Below are positions 56,972 to 64,000 of a DNA stretch of 64,000 bases, in pieces. Within the stretch, counting starts at the first letter, position 1; the number at the start of each line of letters is the position of its first letter. The stretch comes from Methanobacterium alkalithermotolerans (GTDB lineage Archaea > Methanobacteriota > Methanobacteria > Methanobacteriales > Methanobacteriaceae): the NCBI RefSeq assembly GCF_018141185.1, contig NZ_CP058560.1, forward strand, positions 744,001 through 808,000. The letters are read 5' to 3'. Below the pieces are notes generated by a model. That model was not told the origin of the DNA. It was given only the letters and a program-made list of their open reading frames with translations, and ran no database searches. The position numbers were made by a program, and so were the translations under genes.

Positions 56972-58117
56972 GTGCTTTATAGAAAATTAGGTTCTACTGG
57001 AATAGATGTATCGATATTAGGATTTGGAGCAATGAGGCTGCCTCTTGATGGTAAGGGTGCTATTGATCCGGATAAATCAACATATATGCTTAAATATGCC
57101 ATTGAAAATGGTTTAAATTATATTGACACTGCTTTTCCTTATCATAATGGCCAGAGCGAAATATTTCTGGGAAATTTTTTTGAACAGTATCCTGAACTGA
57201 GAAAAAAGGTATATATCTCCACCAAACTACCCACCTGGCTCATAAATAAACCAGAGGACATGGATTATTATTTAAAACATCAGATGGAAAACCTTAAAGT
57301 TGATAAAATTGATTTTTATCTTTTACATTCCCTGAATAAGGATTACTGGGAAAATTTAATGAAATTAAATGTACTGGATTTTTTAGACTCTGCGGTAGAA
57401 GAGGGTAAAATCAACTATACTGGTTTTTCATTTCATGATGAATTTGACATTTTTTTAGAAATATTGGAGTCCTACCCCTGGGATGTATGTCAAATACAAT
57501 TTAATTATATGGATGAAAATTACCAGGCTGGGCGGGAAGGTTTAAAATATGCTGCTTCCCAGGGTCTGGGTACCATAATCATGGAACCTATGAGGGGAGG
57601 ATGTTTGACCCGTAATATTCCTGAAGATATTATAGAAATATGGGAAATGGCTGATGAGCCAAAAAAACCCGTGGAATGGGCTTTGAAATATGTTTGGGAT
57701 TATCCTGAAACAAATGTGGCATTAAGTGGAATGTCAAGTTTTAGTCAGGTGCAGGAAAATATAAAACTGGCATCAAAAACTCAGGCCAATTCATTGACTA
57801 AAAATGATTATGAAATAATAAAAGAAGTTAGGAGAACTTATCGGGAAAAAATAGTCATTGATTGTACTTCCTGTGGTTACTGCATGCCCTGCCCTAAAGG
57901 GGTGGATATTCCTAAAAATTTCAATATTTATAACACTTATAAAATGTTTGATAACGACAATGGAATAAAAAAACATTACCATGGACTTTTAAAAGAGAAT
58001 CAGCGGGCTTCTCAATGTAGTGAAATGGAAGCTTGTGGTAAATGTAATAATATCTGTCCTCAGATGATTGATATTCCTCAAACACTGCAAAAAGTAAAAA
58101 AAGCTTTTGAAAAATAA
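56972..58117 (+). CDS. Aldo/keto reductase with C-terminal 4Fe-4S ferredoxin domain
   Basis: A 381-residue protein with an AKR barrel (1-280): catalytic Asp and Tyr in YIDTAFPYHNGQSE, Lys in ISTKLPTW and His in LLHSLN. The C-terminal 90 residues carry two cysteine motifs, CTSCGYCMPCPKGVDIP and ACGKCNNICPQMIDIP, for one or two Fe-S clusters. This COG1453 type is common in anaerobes and may pass electrons between ferredoxin and a carbonyl substrate. GTG start with GGGTGA upstream. Confidence 0.92.
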   Translation: MLYRKLGSTGIDVSILGFGAMRLPLDGKGAIDPDKSTYMLKYAIENGLNYIDTAFPYHNGQSEIFLGNFFEQYPELRKKVYISTKLPTWLINKPEDMDYYLKHQMENLKVDKIDFYLLHSLNKDYWENLMKLNVLDFLDSAVEEGKINYTGFSFHDEFDIFLEILESYPWDVCQIQFNYMDENYQAGREGLKYAASQGLGTIIMEPMRGGCLTRNIPEDIIEIWEMADEPKKPVEWALKYVWDYPETNVALSGMSSFSQVQENIKLASKTQANSLTKNDYEIIKEVRRTYREKIVIDCTSCGYCMPCPKGVDIPKNFNIYNTYKMFDNDNGIKKHYHGLLKENQRASQCSEMEACGKCNNICPQMIDIPQTLQKVKKAFEK

Positions 58118-58143
58118 TAATAACTTTTATGGTGGAGATTTTT

Positions 58144-58341
58144 TTGAAAAGGCGTTTGTTTTATGCTCTGAGTATTGGTATGTTGTTAGGAGCCCTGGGG
58201 GGAGGGGTATTTTTTGTATGGGGAATGATTATAAATGATTTTAATCTAGAGTCAGTTATTGAATCCTCCCTTCAAGCATTTATAGTATTTAGCGTGCTGG
58301 GATTTACTCTGGGATTTTTGATTTACCATCTGGAACATTAG
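58144..58341 (+). CDS. Small two-helix membrane protein
   Basis: A 65-residue protein with two hydrophobic helices (about 7-29 and 42-60) and a basic N terminus (MKRRLFYAL). The TTG at 58144 is favoured because the GGTGGAG at 58131-58137, which overlaps an upstream ATG at 58129, is six bases before it. No family recognised. It lies 26 bases after the aldo/keto reductase gene and may be co-transcribed with it. Confidence 0.6.
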   Translation: MKRRLFYALSIGMLLGALGGGVFFVWGMIINDFNLESVIESSLQAFIVFSVLGFTLGFLIYHLEH

Positions 58342-58455
58342 TCAATTGTAATACTCCCTCATTTTTTTAAAATGCGATTTTAAATATTTAAGCCACTTTA
58401 AACATGTTAATATTTAACAATTATTTAAAACATACTATTATAAGGAGGGTTTGTA

Positions 58456-58884
58456 TTGAATACCCGAAATATAATAATATTGCTGGTATTAATCGTACTG
58501 GTTTTAGGATCTTTAGTGGCTTACCTGTTAATTAAAGATTCAGGTCCTGTTTTAAATAATAATACTATTAACCAGACCAATAACACCACTAACACCAGTC
58601 CAGAAACACCCCGCACCGAAGAAAGTCAGGAAAATATGATATCTGCTTCAGAGGCCCAAAAAATAGCATCAAATTATATGGCTTCTAGCTCTAATTTTAA
58701 TAATTTGAGGGCAGGTAATCCTTCATTAAAAAGTGGAGTGTATTATGTTCCTATGATAACTATTGCCGAAGCCCAACATGCCGCCGGAACTATGGTGGGT
58801 AATGTTAGGGTGGATGCATATAGTGGAAAGGTGCTGGGAATTCAAAGCTGGAATATTGATACCGGTGAGTCCATATATGAATGA
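58456..58884 (+). CDS. Membrane-anchored PepSY-domain surface protein
   Basis: A 142-residue protein with an uncleaved N-terminal membrane anchor (IIILLVLIVLVLGSLVAYLL), a 30-residue Asn/Thr-rich linker and a C-terminal PepSY domain (ISASEAQKIASNYM and VRVDAYSGKVLGIQSW). The linker from about 35 to 50 holds four or five Asn-x-Ser/Thr sequons (NNT, NQT, NTT, NTS), so it is probably N-glycosylated on the outside of the cell. PepSY domains often inhibit or fold with peptidases. TTG start behind AAGGAGGG. Confidence 0.78.
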   Translation: MNTRNIIILLVLIVLVLGSLVAYLLIKDSGPVLNNNTINQTNNTTNTSPETPRTEESQENMISASEAQKIASNYMASSSNFNNLRAGNPSLKSGVYYVPMITIAEAQHAAGTMVGNVRVDAYSGKVLGIQSWNIDTGESIYE

Positions 58885-58931
58885 TAAAGCTAAATTTTAA
58901 GCTTAGAATTAAATATGAAAATAATGCCTAG

Positions 58932-59771
58932 TTATGGTGATTTTTTTAACTTAGTTCCATAACTTTGAATGTGATTCCGGGCTTTTTTATATTTATCTTC
59001 AGCAATACCAGTCTTTATATCTCTTTTAAAATCAATTCTATCTTTTCCCACCGGGCAGACTTTAATACATATTCCACAGGGAGATCGGTACTCTTTTCTG
59101 AGGCTTTTGCTGCGAAGGGCGCATGATTTTTTATCAATTATATCTGGAAAAAATTCGTTTTTCAAGTTTTCCGGAGGTATGGAATTTGCAGGACATTTTT
59201 TAAAGCATTCCAGGCACCGGGTACATAAATCATTTGAGTTTAAAGGAGATGGTTCCAGAGGGGCAGAAGTGAATATGGAATTGAATCTAACCCGTGGACC
59301 GTATTCAGGAGTAAGCAGGACATTACTTAAACCAAATGAACCTAAACCAGCCAGATATGCAGCGTGTTTGTGGGAAAAAAATGCCAGAGGTTTTTTTAAT
59401 AATACTTCAATGTCCCCATAACCGTCCCGAGGGAGAGAAATAGAGGGATATCCTTTTTCGGTGATAAAATTTGCCAGTTCATAAGCCCTTATATCCAGAA
59501 GGTTATTGACTGTTTTATATAGTTCATGGTAGTATATAGAAGGGGCTGTGTCTATAATAGGGGGAGGTACAGGTAGTCCAATGACTATCACTGTTTTGCA
59601 CTCTGGATAAATAGATTGTGGCCAGAATTCTTCTGGTATCCATTCCTTAAATTTATTAGGAAGATGCTTAGATTGTTTTTCCCATCTTTCAACCGGGGCA
59701 AAACCGGTTAGAGGAATATTCATTTCCTTACATTTAAGGATTATTTGTTTTTTTAATTCATTTAAATTCAT
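58932..59771 (-). CDS. QueG-like iron-sulfur protein (COG1600 type)
   Basis: A 279-residue protein related to epoxyqueuosine reductase and reductive dehalogenases. The N-terminal half has the conserved CKTVIVIGLPVP and AYLAGLGSFGLSNVLLTPEYGPRVR; the C-terminal part has two 4Fe-4S motifs, CTRCLECFKKCP and CGICIKVCPVG (the latter preceded by an extra Cys in CALRSKS). It is shorter than bacterial QueG (about 350-380) and has no HEAT-repeat tail, so tRNA queuosine reduction is doubtful, as archaea use archaeosine. Cobalamin binding is possible. Confidence 0.85.
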   Translation of the reverse strand: MNLNELKKQIILKCKEMNIPLTGFAPVERWEKQSKHLPNKFKEWIPEEFWPQSIYPECKTVIVIGLPVPPPIIDTAPSIYYHELYKTVNNLLDIRAYELANFITEKGYPSISLPRDGYGDIEVLLKKPLAFFSHKHAAYLAGLGSFGLSNVLLTPEYGPRVRFNSIFTSAPLEPSPLNSNDLCTRCLECFKKCPANSIPPENLKNEFFPDIIDKKSCALRSKSLRKEYRSPCGICIKVCPVGKDRIDFKRDIKTGIAEDKYKKARNHIQSYGTKLKKSP

Positions 59772-59837
59772 GATCTTAAAGTGGATGGGGTATCATAATT
59801 TTTTAGTATCTAATTTGATTTGTCTAATTAATAGCAT

Positions 59838-60743
59838 CTATCTCTGCTGCAACATTCCCTTTACTTTAGCATCCAGGTTATCTGCATGGTGAAGAGCCAC
59901 TGCTTCAGGAATTTTAGGATTTACCGGAGATCCCCATCCATTTTTTACCTCCCCATGGTGACTTAATATAAGATGTAGAACCTGGTTGGCCAGTTCTTCA
60001 TCCATGTCTAATTTATTAATTTTTTCTTTAACCATTTCCGCAGTTAGAAATAAATGGTCCAGGAGATCTCCCCGACGGGAGTAACTTATAGAGAGGAAGT
60101 CATAATCATAAGTTTGCATCTTACCGATATCATGCAGGATGGCCCCGGTAAAAAGAAGATCCGGGTCAAGTTCCGGGAAAATCTGGCAGGTAGTTTTGCA
60201 GATTTCCAGAACCCCCACCGTATGTTCTAATAGGCCTCCCTTGAAATTGTGATGATAGTACTGGGCCGAAGGATAGATACTGAATTTGGATGTGAATTCC
60301 TCATCACAGAAAAAGGACTTGAGTAATTCCTTCAGTGATTTATTTTCCAGGCTTTTAATGGTACTGTAAATTTCCAGAAGCAGCAAATCTTTATCCTTAC
60401 GGGAAGTTTGGATATAATCATTTAAGTCATATTCTTCAGGTTCAAGTTCCTTGAAATTATTAATTATTGCACTGAAGTTTCCAGAACTTCGTGGAAATTC
60501 GCTGACTTTTCCCTTTATCCGGTATATGCTGCCAGATTTAATAGAATCAGATATTTCATCTATATTTTTTTCTGGAAAAAGCCTCCCTGCGATTTGACCA
60601 GTTTTGTCTGATAAAGTAAGTTGAAGGTATTTTTTTCCTGTTTTTGCTCTTTTTATTTCTTTATTGGAAATTACAAATTGTGAAATAACTTCCCTATTAG
60701 AATTCAGGTTCTCCACCAGATCTTTCTCATCTTTTTTATACAT
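59838..60743 (-). CDS. YhaM-like 3'-5' exoribonuclease: OB fold plus HD domain
   Basis: A 301-residue protein with an N-terminal OB-fold nucleic-acid-binding region (about 20-95, KKYLQLTLSDKTGQIAGRLF and SIYRIKGKVSEFPRS) and an HD phosphohydrolase domain with YHHNFKGGLLEHTVGV, ILHDIGKM and ILSHHGE as metal ligands. The layout is the same as that of Bacillus YhaM. It ends in ALHHADNLDAKVKGML. ATG after CAGGAGTA. Presumably degrades RNA or single-stranded DNA from the 3' end. Confidence 0.9.
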   Translation of the reverse strand: MYKKDEKDLVENLNSNREVISQFVISNKEIKRAKTGKKYLQLTLSDKTGQIAGRLFPEKNIDEISDSIKSGSIYRIKGKVSEFPRSSGNFSAIINNFKELEPEEYDLNDYIQTSRKDKDLLLLEIYSTIKSLENKSLKELLKSFFCDEEFTSKFSIYPSAQYYHHNFKGGLLEHTVGVLEICKTTCQIFPELDPDLLFTGAILHDIGKMQTYDYDFLSISYSRRGDLLDHLFLTAEMVKEKINKLDMDEELANQVLHLILSHHGEVKNGWGSPVNPKIPEAVALHHADNLDAKVKGMLQQR

Positions 60744-60971
60744 AATTATACTCCTGTGGCTTATTTTTATTTCTGGTAAAATAACCTAATATAAATTTTT
60801 TTTTAAGTTCTTTTGAATTTATATTTTCATGAATATCTTGATAATAATATTGTTCTGCTTTATTATTAAATAAGTCGTTAAGTATAAAAGTATACGGCTA
60901 CTAATCATTATTAATCATTAAGAATTAGGTGAGACCACCCTACTCACCAATGAAATTTAAGGAGTCAAACC

Positions 60972-62003
60972 ATGGGTAGTGTAAAAGACTTAAAAGTACT
61001 AAAAAAACCAAATGAAGATCAAGAAGGTATTGGAAGATTTAAATTTTCAGATAGATACTCTATTTTTGATTGGGGTGAAATGCCCGATCTCATACCCCAT
61101 AAAGGGGAAGCTATAGCCCTACTTGGAGCTTACTTTTTTGAAAAATTAGAGGAGATGGGATTCAAAACACATTACATTGGCCTGGTAGAAGATGGAAAGG
61201 CAAAAAAATTATCCCAACTAGAAAAACCATCCAGTGAAATGGAAATCAAATTGCTGAATGTTCTTGAACCTCCTTTACACCAGGATGGTTATGATTACTC
61301 TGCCTATCAAAACCTCAAAGGAAATTTTTTAATACCTCTAGAATTGATCTACAGGAACTATATACCTGAAGGAAGTAGTGTATTTGGAAGGTTAAAAAGA
61401 GGAGAAATAGAATTAAAAGATTTGGGGCTTGATGAATTACCTTCACCTGATGAAAAACTTGAAAAGCCGGTTCTTGATGTTTCCACCAAACTGGAGGTTA
61501 CTGATAGATACCTGAAATGGGATGAAGCCCGGGCTATTTCTGGACTCAGTGCAGAAGAAATAGAAGAATTAAAAGACGCCCTTAAGGTTGTAAATGAAGT
61601 TATAACCTCTGAATTCTCAAAAATAGGGATAGTGAATGAAGACGGTAAAATAGAAGTTGGTTATAATTCCCAAAGAGAGTTAATCTTAGTGGATGTTATG
61701 GGTACTCTGGATGAGTGTCGTTTTACCTTTAATGGTTTGCCCGTTAGTAAAGAAATAACCAGAATACATTACCGGGGTTCAAGCTGGCATGCGGCAACTG
61801 AAGAAGCTAAAGAAAAAAATAGGACTCAATGGAAAAATATATGTGCACTTAATCCCGAATCGTTACCACCCCACCTTAAAGATTTAATTTCAAAGTTGTA
61901 TTGTTCCTGTACCAATGAAATCACCGGTCAGGAATGGTTTAAAGACTTGCCTCCACTTAAAGAAATAATATCTGATATTGGTGGTGAGCTGGATGGAAAA
62001 TAA
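60972..62003 (+). CDS. SAICAR-synthetase-like protein, long form
   Basis: A 343-residue relative of PurC (usually about 240 residues). Retained SAICAR-synthetase patterns are RYSIFDWGEMPDLIPHKGEA (the substrate loop), FLIPLELIYRNYIPEGSSVFGR and ILVDVMGTLDECRF, where canonical enzymes have a TPDSSRF-type motif. The extra length lies mainly in the C-terminal 70 residues and an internal insertion. It may be a second purine enzyme or a synthetase with another amino acid or substrate. Its last 11 bases overlap the next gene, so the two are translationally coupled. Confidence 0.75.
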   Translation: MGSVKDLKVLKKPNEDQEGIGRFKFSDRYSIFDWGEMPDLIPHKGEAIALLGAYFFEKLEEMGFKTHYIGLVEDGKAKKLSQLEKPSSEMEIKLLNVLEPPLHQDGYDYSAYQNLKGNFLIPLELIYRNYIPEGSSVFGRLKRGEIELKDLGLDELPSPDEKLEKPVLDVSTKLEVTDRYLKWDEARAISGLSAEEIEELKDALKVVNEVITSEFSKIGIVNEDGKIEVGYNSQRELILVDVMGTLDECRFTFNGLPVSKEITRIHYRGSSWHAATEEAKEKNRTQWKNICALNPESLPPHLKDLISKLYCSCTNEITGQEWFKDLPPLKEIISDIGGELDGK

Positions 62004-62361
62004 ATTTGCTACATGTTTAAATTGTATGGATGGTCGTACCCAGCTTCCAGTGATAAACTGGATAAAGGATAGCTATCCTGTAGAATACGTGGACATGATT
62101 ACTGAACCAGGCATAGTGGGTCTTTTATCCGCGGAGAAGTATGACACCGGATTTTTAAAAAAATTGAATATTTCCACCAATCAGCATGGTTCCCGCCATA
62201 TTTTTGTAGTTGGTCATCATGACTGTGCAGGTAATCCGGTTAGTGAAGAATTACATAAAAAGCAAGTTTTAATATCAGTGGCTGTTTTGAAAAGGTTGCT
62301 GCCCTCCCTGGAGGTAATTGGGCTGTGGGTTGATGAAAAATTTGAAGTAAACAAGTTATAA
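61993..62361 (+). CDS. Minimal beta-carbonic-anhydrase-like protein
   Basis: A 122-residue protein with the complete beta-class zinc signature in a shortened fold: CMDGR (Cys11, Asp13, Arg15) and GHHDCAG (His75, Cys78), equal to the CxDxR and GHxxCG motifs of carbonic anhydrases. Full-length enzymes have about 160-220 residues, and the C-terminal helices are mostly missing. The ATG at 61993 follows GGTGAG; it overlaps the preceding SAICAR-like gene by 11 bases. Catalysis of CO2 hydration is plausible but not shown. An oligo-T tract follows. Confidence 0.82.
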   Translation: MENKFATCLNCMDGRTQLPVINWIKDSYPVEYVDMITEPGIVGLLSAEKYDTGFLKKLNISTNQHGSRHIFVVGHHDCAGNPVSEELHKKQVLISVAVLKRLLPSLEVIGLWVDEKFEVNKL

Positions 62362-62373
62362 TAAAATTTCAAA

Positions 62374-62404
62374 TTTTTTTTTATTTTCTTTAGTTTATTT
62401 TTTA
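62374..62404 (+). terminator. Oligo-T terminator after the carbonic-anhydrase-like gene
   Basis: T runs of nine, four and six bases begin 12 bases after the stop codon, the usual archaeal signal. It separates the coupled gene pair from the tRNA promoter. Confidence 0.6.
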
Positions 62405-62533
62405 TTTAAAACCCACACATAATAAATAAAACTAAAAAAAGAATTTTAAAGTAAAATAACTAAGTTTTAAAGCAATTTAATAGGCGAACGAAAAACAGGA
62501 AATATATATTCTGACTGGAATAAACTACTGGGC

Positions 62534-62553
62534 CGATAACTTTAAATAGTATA
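62534..62553 (+). promoter_or_regulatory. Promoter of the tRNA-Gln gene
   Basis: CGATAAC (62534-62540), a BRE-like stretch, is followed by TTTAAATAGTATA (62541-62553), a typical archaeal box A. Initiation about 25 bases after its centre would leave a leader of roughly 40 bases before the tRNA at 62612. Confidence 0.45.
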
Positions 62554-62611
62554 TCAGTTAAACGTTTAGATTGCCTCATTTAAGCAGGTAATTTATACCA
62601 AAATCCTGAAT

Positions 62612-62683
62612 AGTCCCGTGGGGTAGTGGTAATCCTGCTGGGCTTTGGACCCGGCGACGGCGGTTCGACTCCGCTCGGGACTA
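62612..62683 (+). tRNA. tRNA-Gln (anticodon UUG)
   Basis: The acceptor arms AGTCCCG (62612-62618) and CGGGACT (62676-62682) pair fully, with discriminator A at 62683. The anticodon stem 62638-62642 pairs with 62650-62654 around the loop CTTTGGA, giving anticodon TTG at 62645-62647. The T stem (62659-62663 with 62671-62675) closes a TTCGACT loop. No CCA is encoded. It reads CAA codons and, by wobble, CAG. In methanogens this tRNA is first charged with Glu and amidated by GatDE. Confidence 0.95.
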
Positions 62684-62824
62684 TCTCTATTTTCATTTTA
62701 TTGTAAATAATGATAAACTAAATTGCTACTTATTATTTTTTCATGAGACTTTAATCTGGGAAATTTTATAAAAAATAAAAAATATTTTTATCATTAAAAT
62801 AAGAATTAGTTTAAAGGTTCAAAA

Positions 62825-63949
62825 ATGGAAAAGATGCTTATTGTGGGAGTTAATACCCGACCTCTGGCCCATTCTGCATATCAATTAGGATACGAAATAT
62901 ATTCTACCAGCTACTTTTGTACCATAGATTTTGATAGATGGCATCATAAAAAGTGCATCTTAAAGCAAAAATCTTATAATTCCTGTGGTAAGTTTGAAGA
63001 ATCTTTTGATCCCTCGCTGTTGATGAAGTTATCATCATCATATATAGATGAAGTGGACCACATTATAAGCTATACTGGTACTGTGCCTGAAAAGTTCCCC
63101 CCATCCAAAATAATTGGAAATAAAAAAGTGGAAAATGTGGAGAACAAATATAAACTATATCATAAATTGAAAAATAAATTCAAGTTTCCTGATACCTACC
63201 ATTTATCAGAAATTGCTGAAGCACAGGAAATCGCGGCACAGTTTCCAGAAAAAAAATTTATTAAAAAACCAGTGCAGGGCTCTGGAGGATACGGGATAGA
63301 AAAATTTAAAAATATGAATTTGGAATCATATCCTGAATCTGAATTCATATTACAAGAATTTGTTTCTGGAGAAAACGTTTCAACATCAGTACTATCAACC
63401 GGTACTCAGTCACAGGCAATCCTGAGTAGCAAACAATTGTATGCTGAGGAAAACCCGGCATTACCCGAATTCATTTATGGAGGTAATATTACACCCTATC
63501 CCGGTGAGGATTCGGTTTTTAAAAAAGTAGCCCAGGAAGTTGTAGATGAATTGAAACTCACCGGTTCAAATGGAGTAGATATGGTAATTGCCAATGATGA
63601 TATTTATATAATTGAAGTAAATCCACGACTACATGGAACTTTTGAATGTGCAGAAGCTGTCTTGGGAATAAATATGATGGAAGCCCATATCAGGGCCTGT
63701 GAAGGAGAATTATTATCAGTTTCTTCTCCTGAAAAATATGCCATAAAAAAGATTTTATTTGCAAAAAAAAGGTCATTAGTAGGGAATTTGAAGTACAACG
63801 GGGTTTTTGATCTACCTCTAGAAAATACCATTATAGAACCAGGACAACCACTGGTTACTCTTATTTGTTCCAGTGAAAACTTGTATAATTGCCTGGAAAA
63901 AATTAATAGAGCTACTTCCCATGTTGAAGGTAAGTTAAAAGAATTTTAA
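62825..63949 (+). CDS. ATP-grasp carboligase of unknown specificity (COG2232 type)
   Basis: A 374-residue protein with an N-terminal Rossmann-like domain (LIVGVNTRPLAHSAYQLGYE) and an ATP-grasp domain: KKFIKKPVQGSGGYGI for ATP binding, YIIEVNPRLHGTFE for Mg. The C-terminal 70 residues form a further small domain. The TRPLAHSA and NPRLHGTFE patterns occur in archaeal ATP-grasp proteins of unassigned function, likely joining a carboxylate to an amine or thiol. It starts at ATG 62825. Convergent with the gene at the window edge. Confidence 0.85.
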   Translation: MEKMLIVGVNTRPLAHSAYQLGYEIYSTSYFCTIDFDRWHHKKCILKQKSYNSCGKFEESFDPSLLMKLSSSYIDEVDHIISYTGTVPEKFPPSKIIGNKKVENVENKYKLYHKLKNKFKFPDTYHLSEIAEAQEIAAQFPEKKFIKKPVQGSGGYGIEKFKNMNLESYPESEFILQEFVSGENVSTSVLSTGTQSQAILSSKQLYAEENPALPEFIYGGNITPYPGEDSVFKKVAQEVVDELKLTGSNGVDMVIANDDIYIIEVNPRLHGTFECAEAVLGINMMEAHIRACEGELLSVSSPEKYAIKKILFAKKRSLVGNLKYNGVFDLPLENTIIEPGQPLVTLICSSENLYNCLEKINRATSHVEGKLKEF

Positions 63950-64000
63950 TTAAATAATACCCAGAGCCAGTAAAATAAAGACAATGGTACCTATCACAAT
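63950..64000 (-). CDS. C-terminal end of a membrane protein running off the window
   Basis: On the minus strand an open frame enters from the window edge and ends at the TAA complement at 63950-63952, reading IVIGTIVFILLALGII before the stop. It is a hydrophobic C-terminal helix. Its stop is directly adjacent to the ATP-grasp stop, a common convergent layout. Too short for identification. Confidence 0.4.
   Translation of the reverse strand: MVIGTIVFILLALGII

Overview
The window is a contiguous piece of an AT-rich archaeal chromosome, almost certainly from a hydrogenotrophic methanogen of the order Methanobacteriales (Methanobacterium-like; the genus is inference). The archaeal assignment rests on TFB, Gar1, aRF1 with NIKS and GGQ motifs, hypusine-type eIF5A, archaeal DnaG, PyrI, pyruvoyl arginine decarboxylase, RibL and GfcR. 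The methanogen assignment rests on an F430 synthetase (CfbE) and the DUF39/NIL-ferredoxin homocysteine system. Many starts are TTG or GTG placed behind GGTG or GGAGG ribosome sites. I saw no prophage, transposase, CRISPR array or rRNA. It looks like core chromosome with a few accessory loci.

Layout. 1-11 kb: WecB with a C-terminal extension, a DUF460 RuvC-fold protein, TruA, an EamA exporter, HisA, RibL, ArgC, a flavodoxin and SecF-SecD. 11-15 kb: PyrI, then a minus-strand group with a GMC oxidoreductase carrying an Fe-S motif, a NIL-ferredoxin and a DUF39-CBS protein (sulfide-dependent homocysteine synthesis). 15-24 kb: TldD, AMMECR1, NOG1 overlapping Hsp20, an SIS protein, ThiN, DUF2124, DUF447, adenine deaminase and a probable frameshifted small membrane gene. 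24-28 kb: a TIGR00300-type ornithine/arginine enzyme, agmatinase, eIF5A and, divergently, pyruvoyl arginine decarboxylase, which together form a polyamine/hypusine neighbourhood.

28-37 kb: an IMPase/FBPase overlapping NAD kinase, CfbE, HemC, a Gfo/Idh/MocA dehydrogenase, GfcR, a UbiA prenyltransferase, aRF1, UMP kinase and a Zn-ribbon membrane peptide. 37-46 kb: envelope proteins (DUF308, TauE/SafE, an unknown polytopic protein), a two-domain glycosyltransferase, the gar1-tfb operon and the DUF211-RraA-UPF0104 operon. 46-50 kb: a UPF0292 Toprim protein, DnaG, a Lon-like AAA+ ATPase without a protease domain, and a XerA-like recombinase.

50-64 kb is the most accessory-looking part. It holds two overlapping receiver-histidine kinase genes, a DUF523(TudS)-DUF1722 protein next to a class II photolyase, BioY behind a palindromic candidate operator, Cys-rich DUF1284, a ferredoxin-tailed aldo/keto reductase, a PepSY lipobox-free surface protein with a sequon-rich linker, a QueG-like Fe-S protein, a YhaM-like nuclease, a SAICAR-synthetase-like protein overlapping a minimal beta-carbonic-anhydrase-like protein, tRNA-Gln(UUG) and an ATP-grasp ligase. 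The best candidates for undescribed biology are the SAICAR-like/mini-carbonic-anhydrase pair, the Lon-like ATPase with a zinc ribbon, the TudS-photolyase pair, the fused glycosyltransferase and the Fe-S GMC enzyme beside the homocysteine genes. No search or computation was run; every identification is from reading the sequence.
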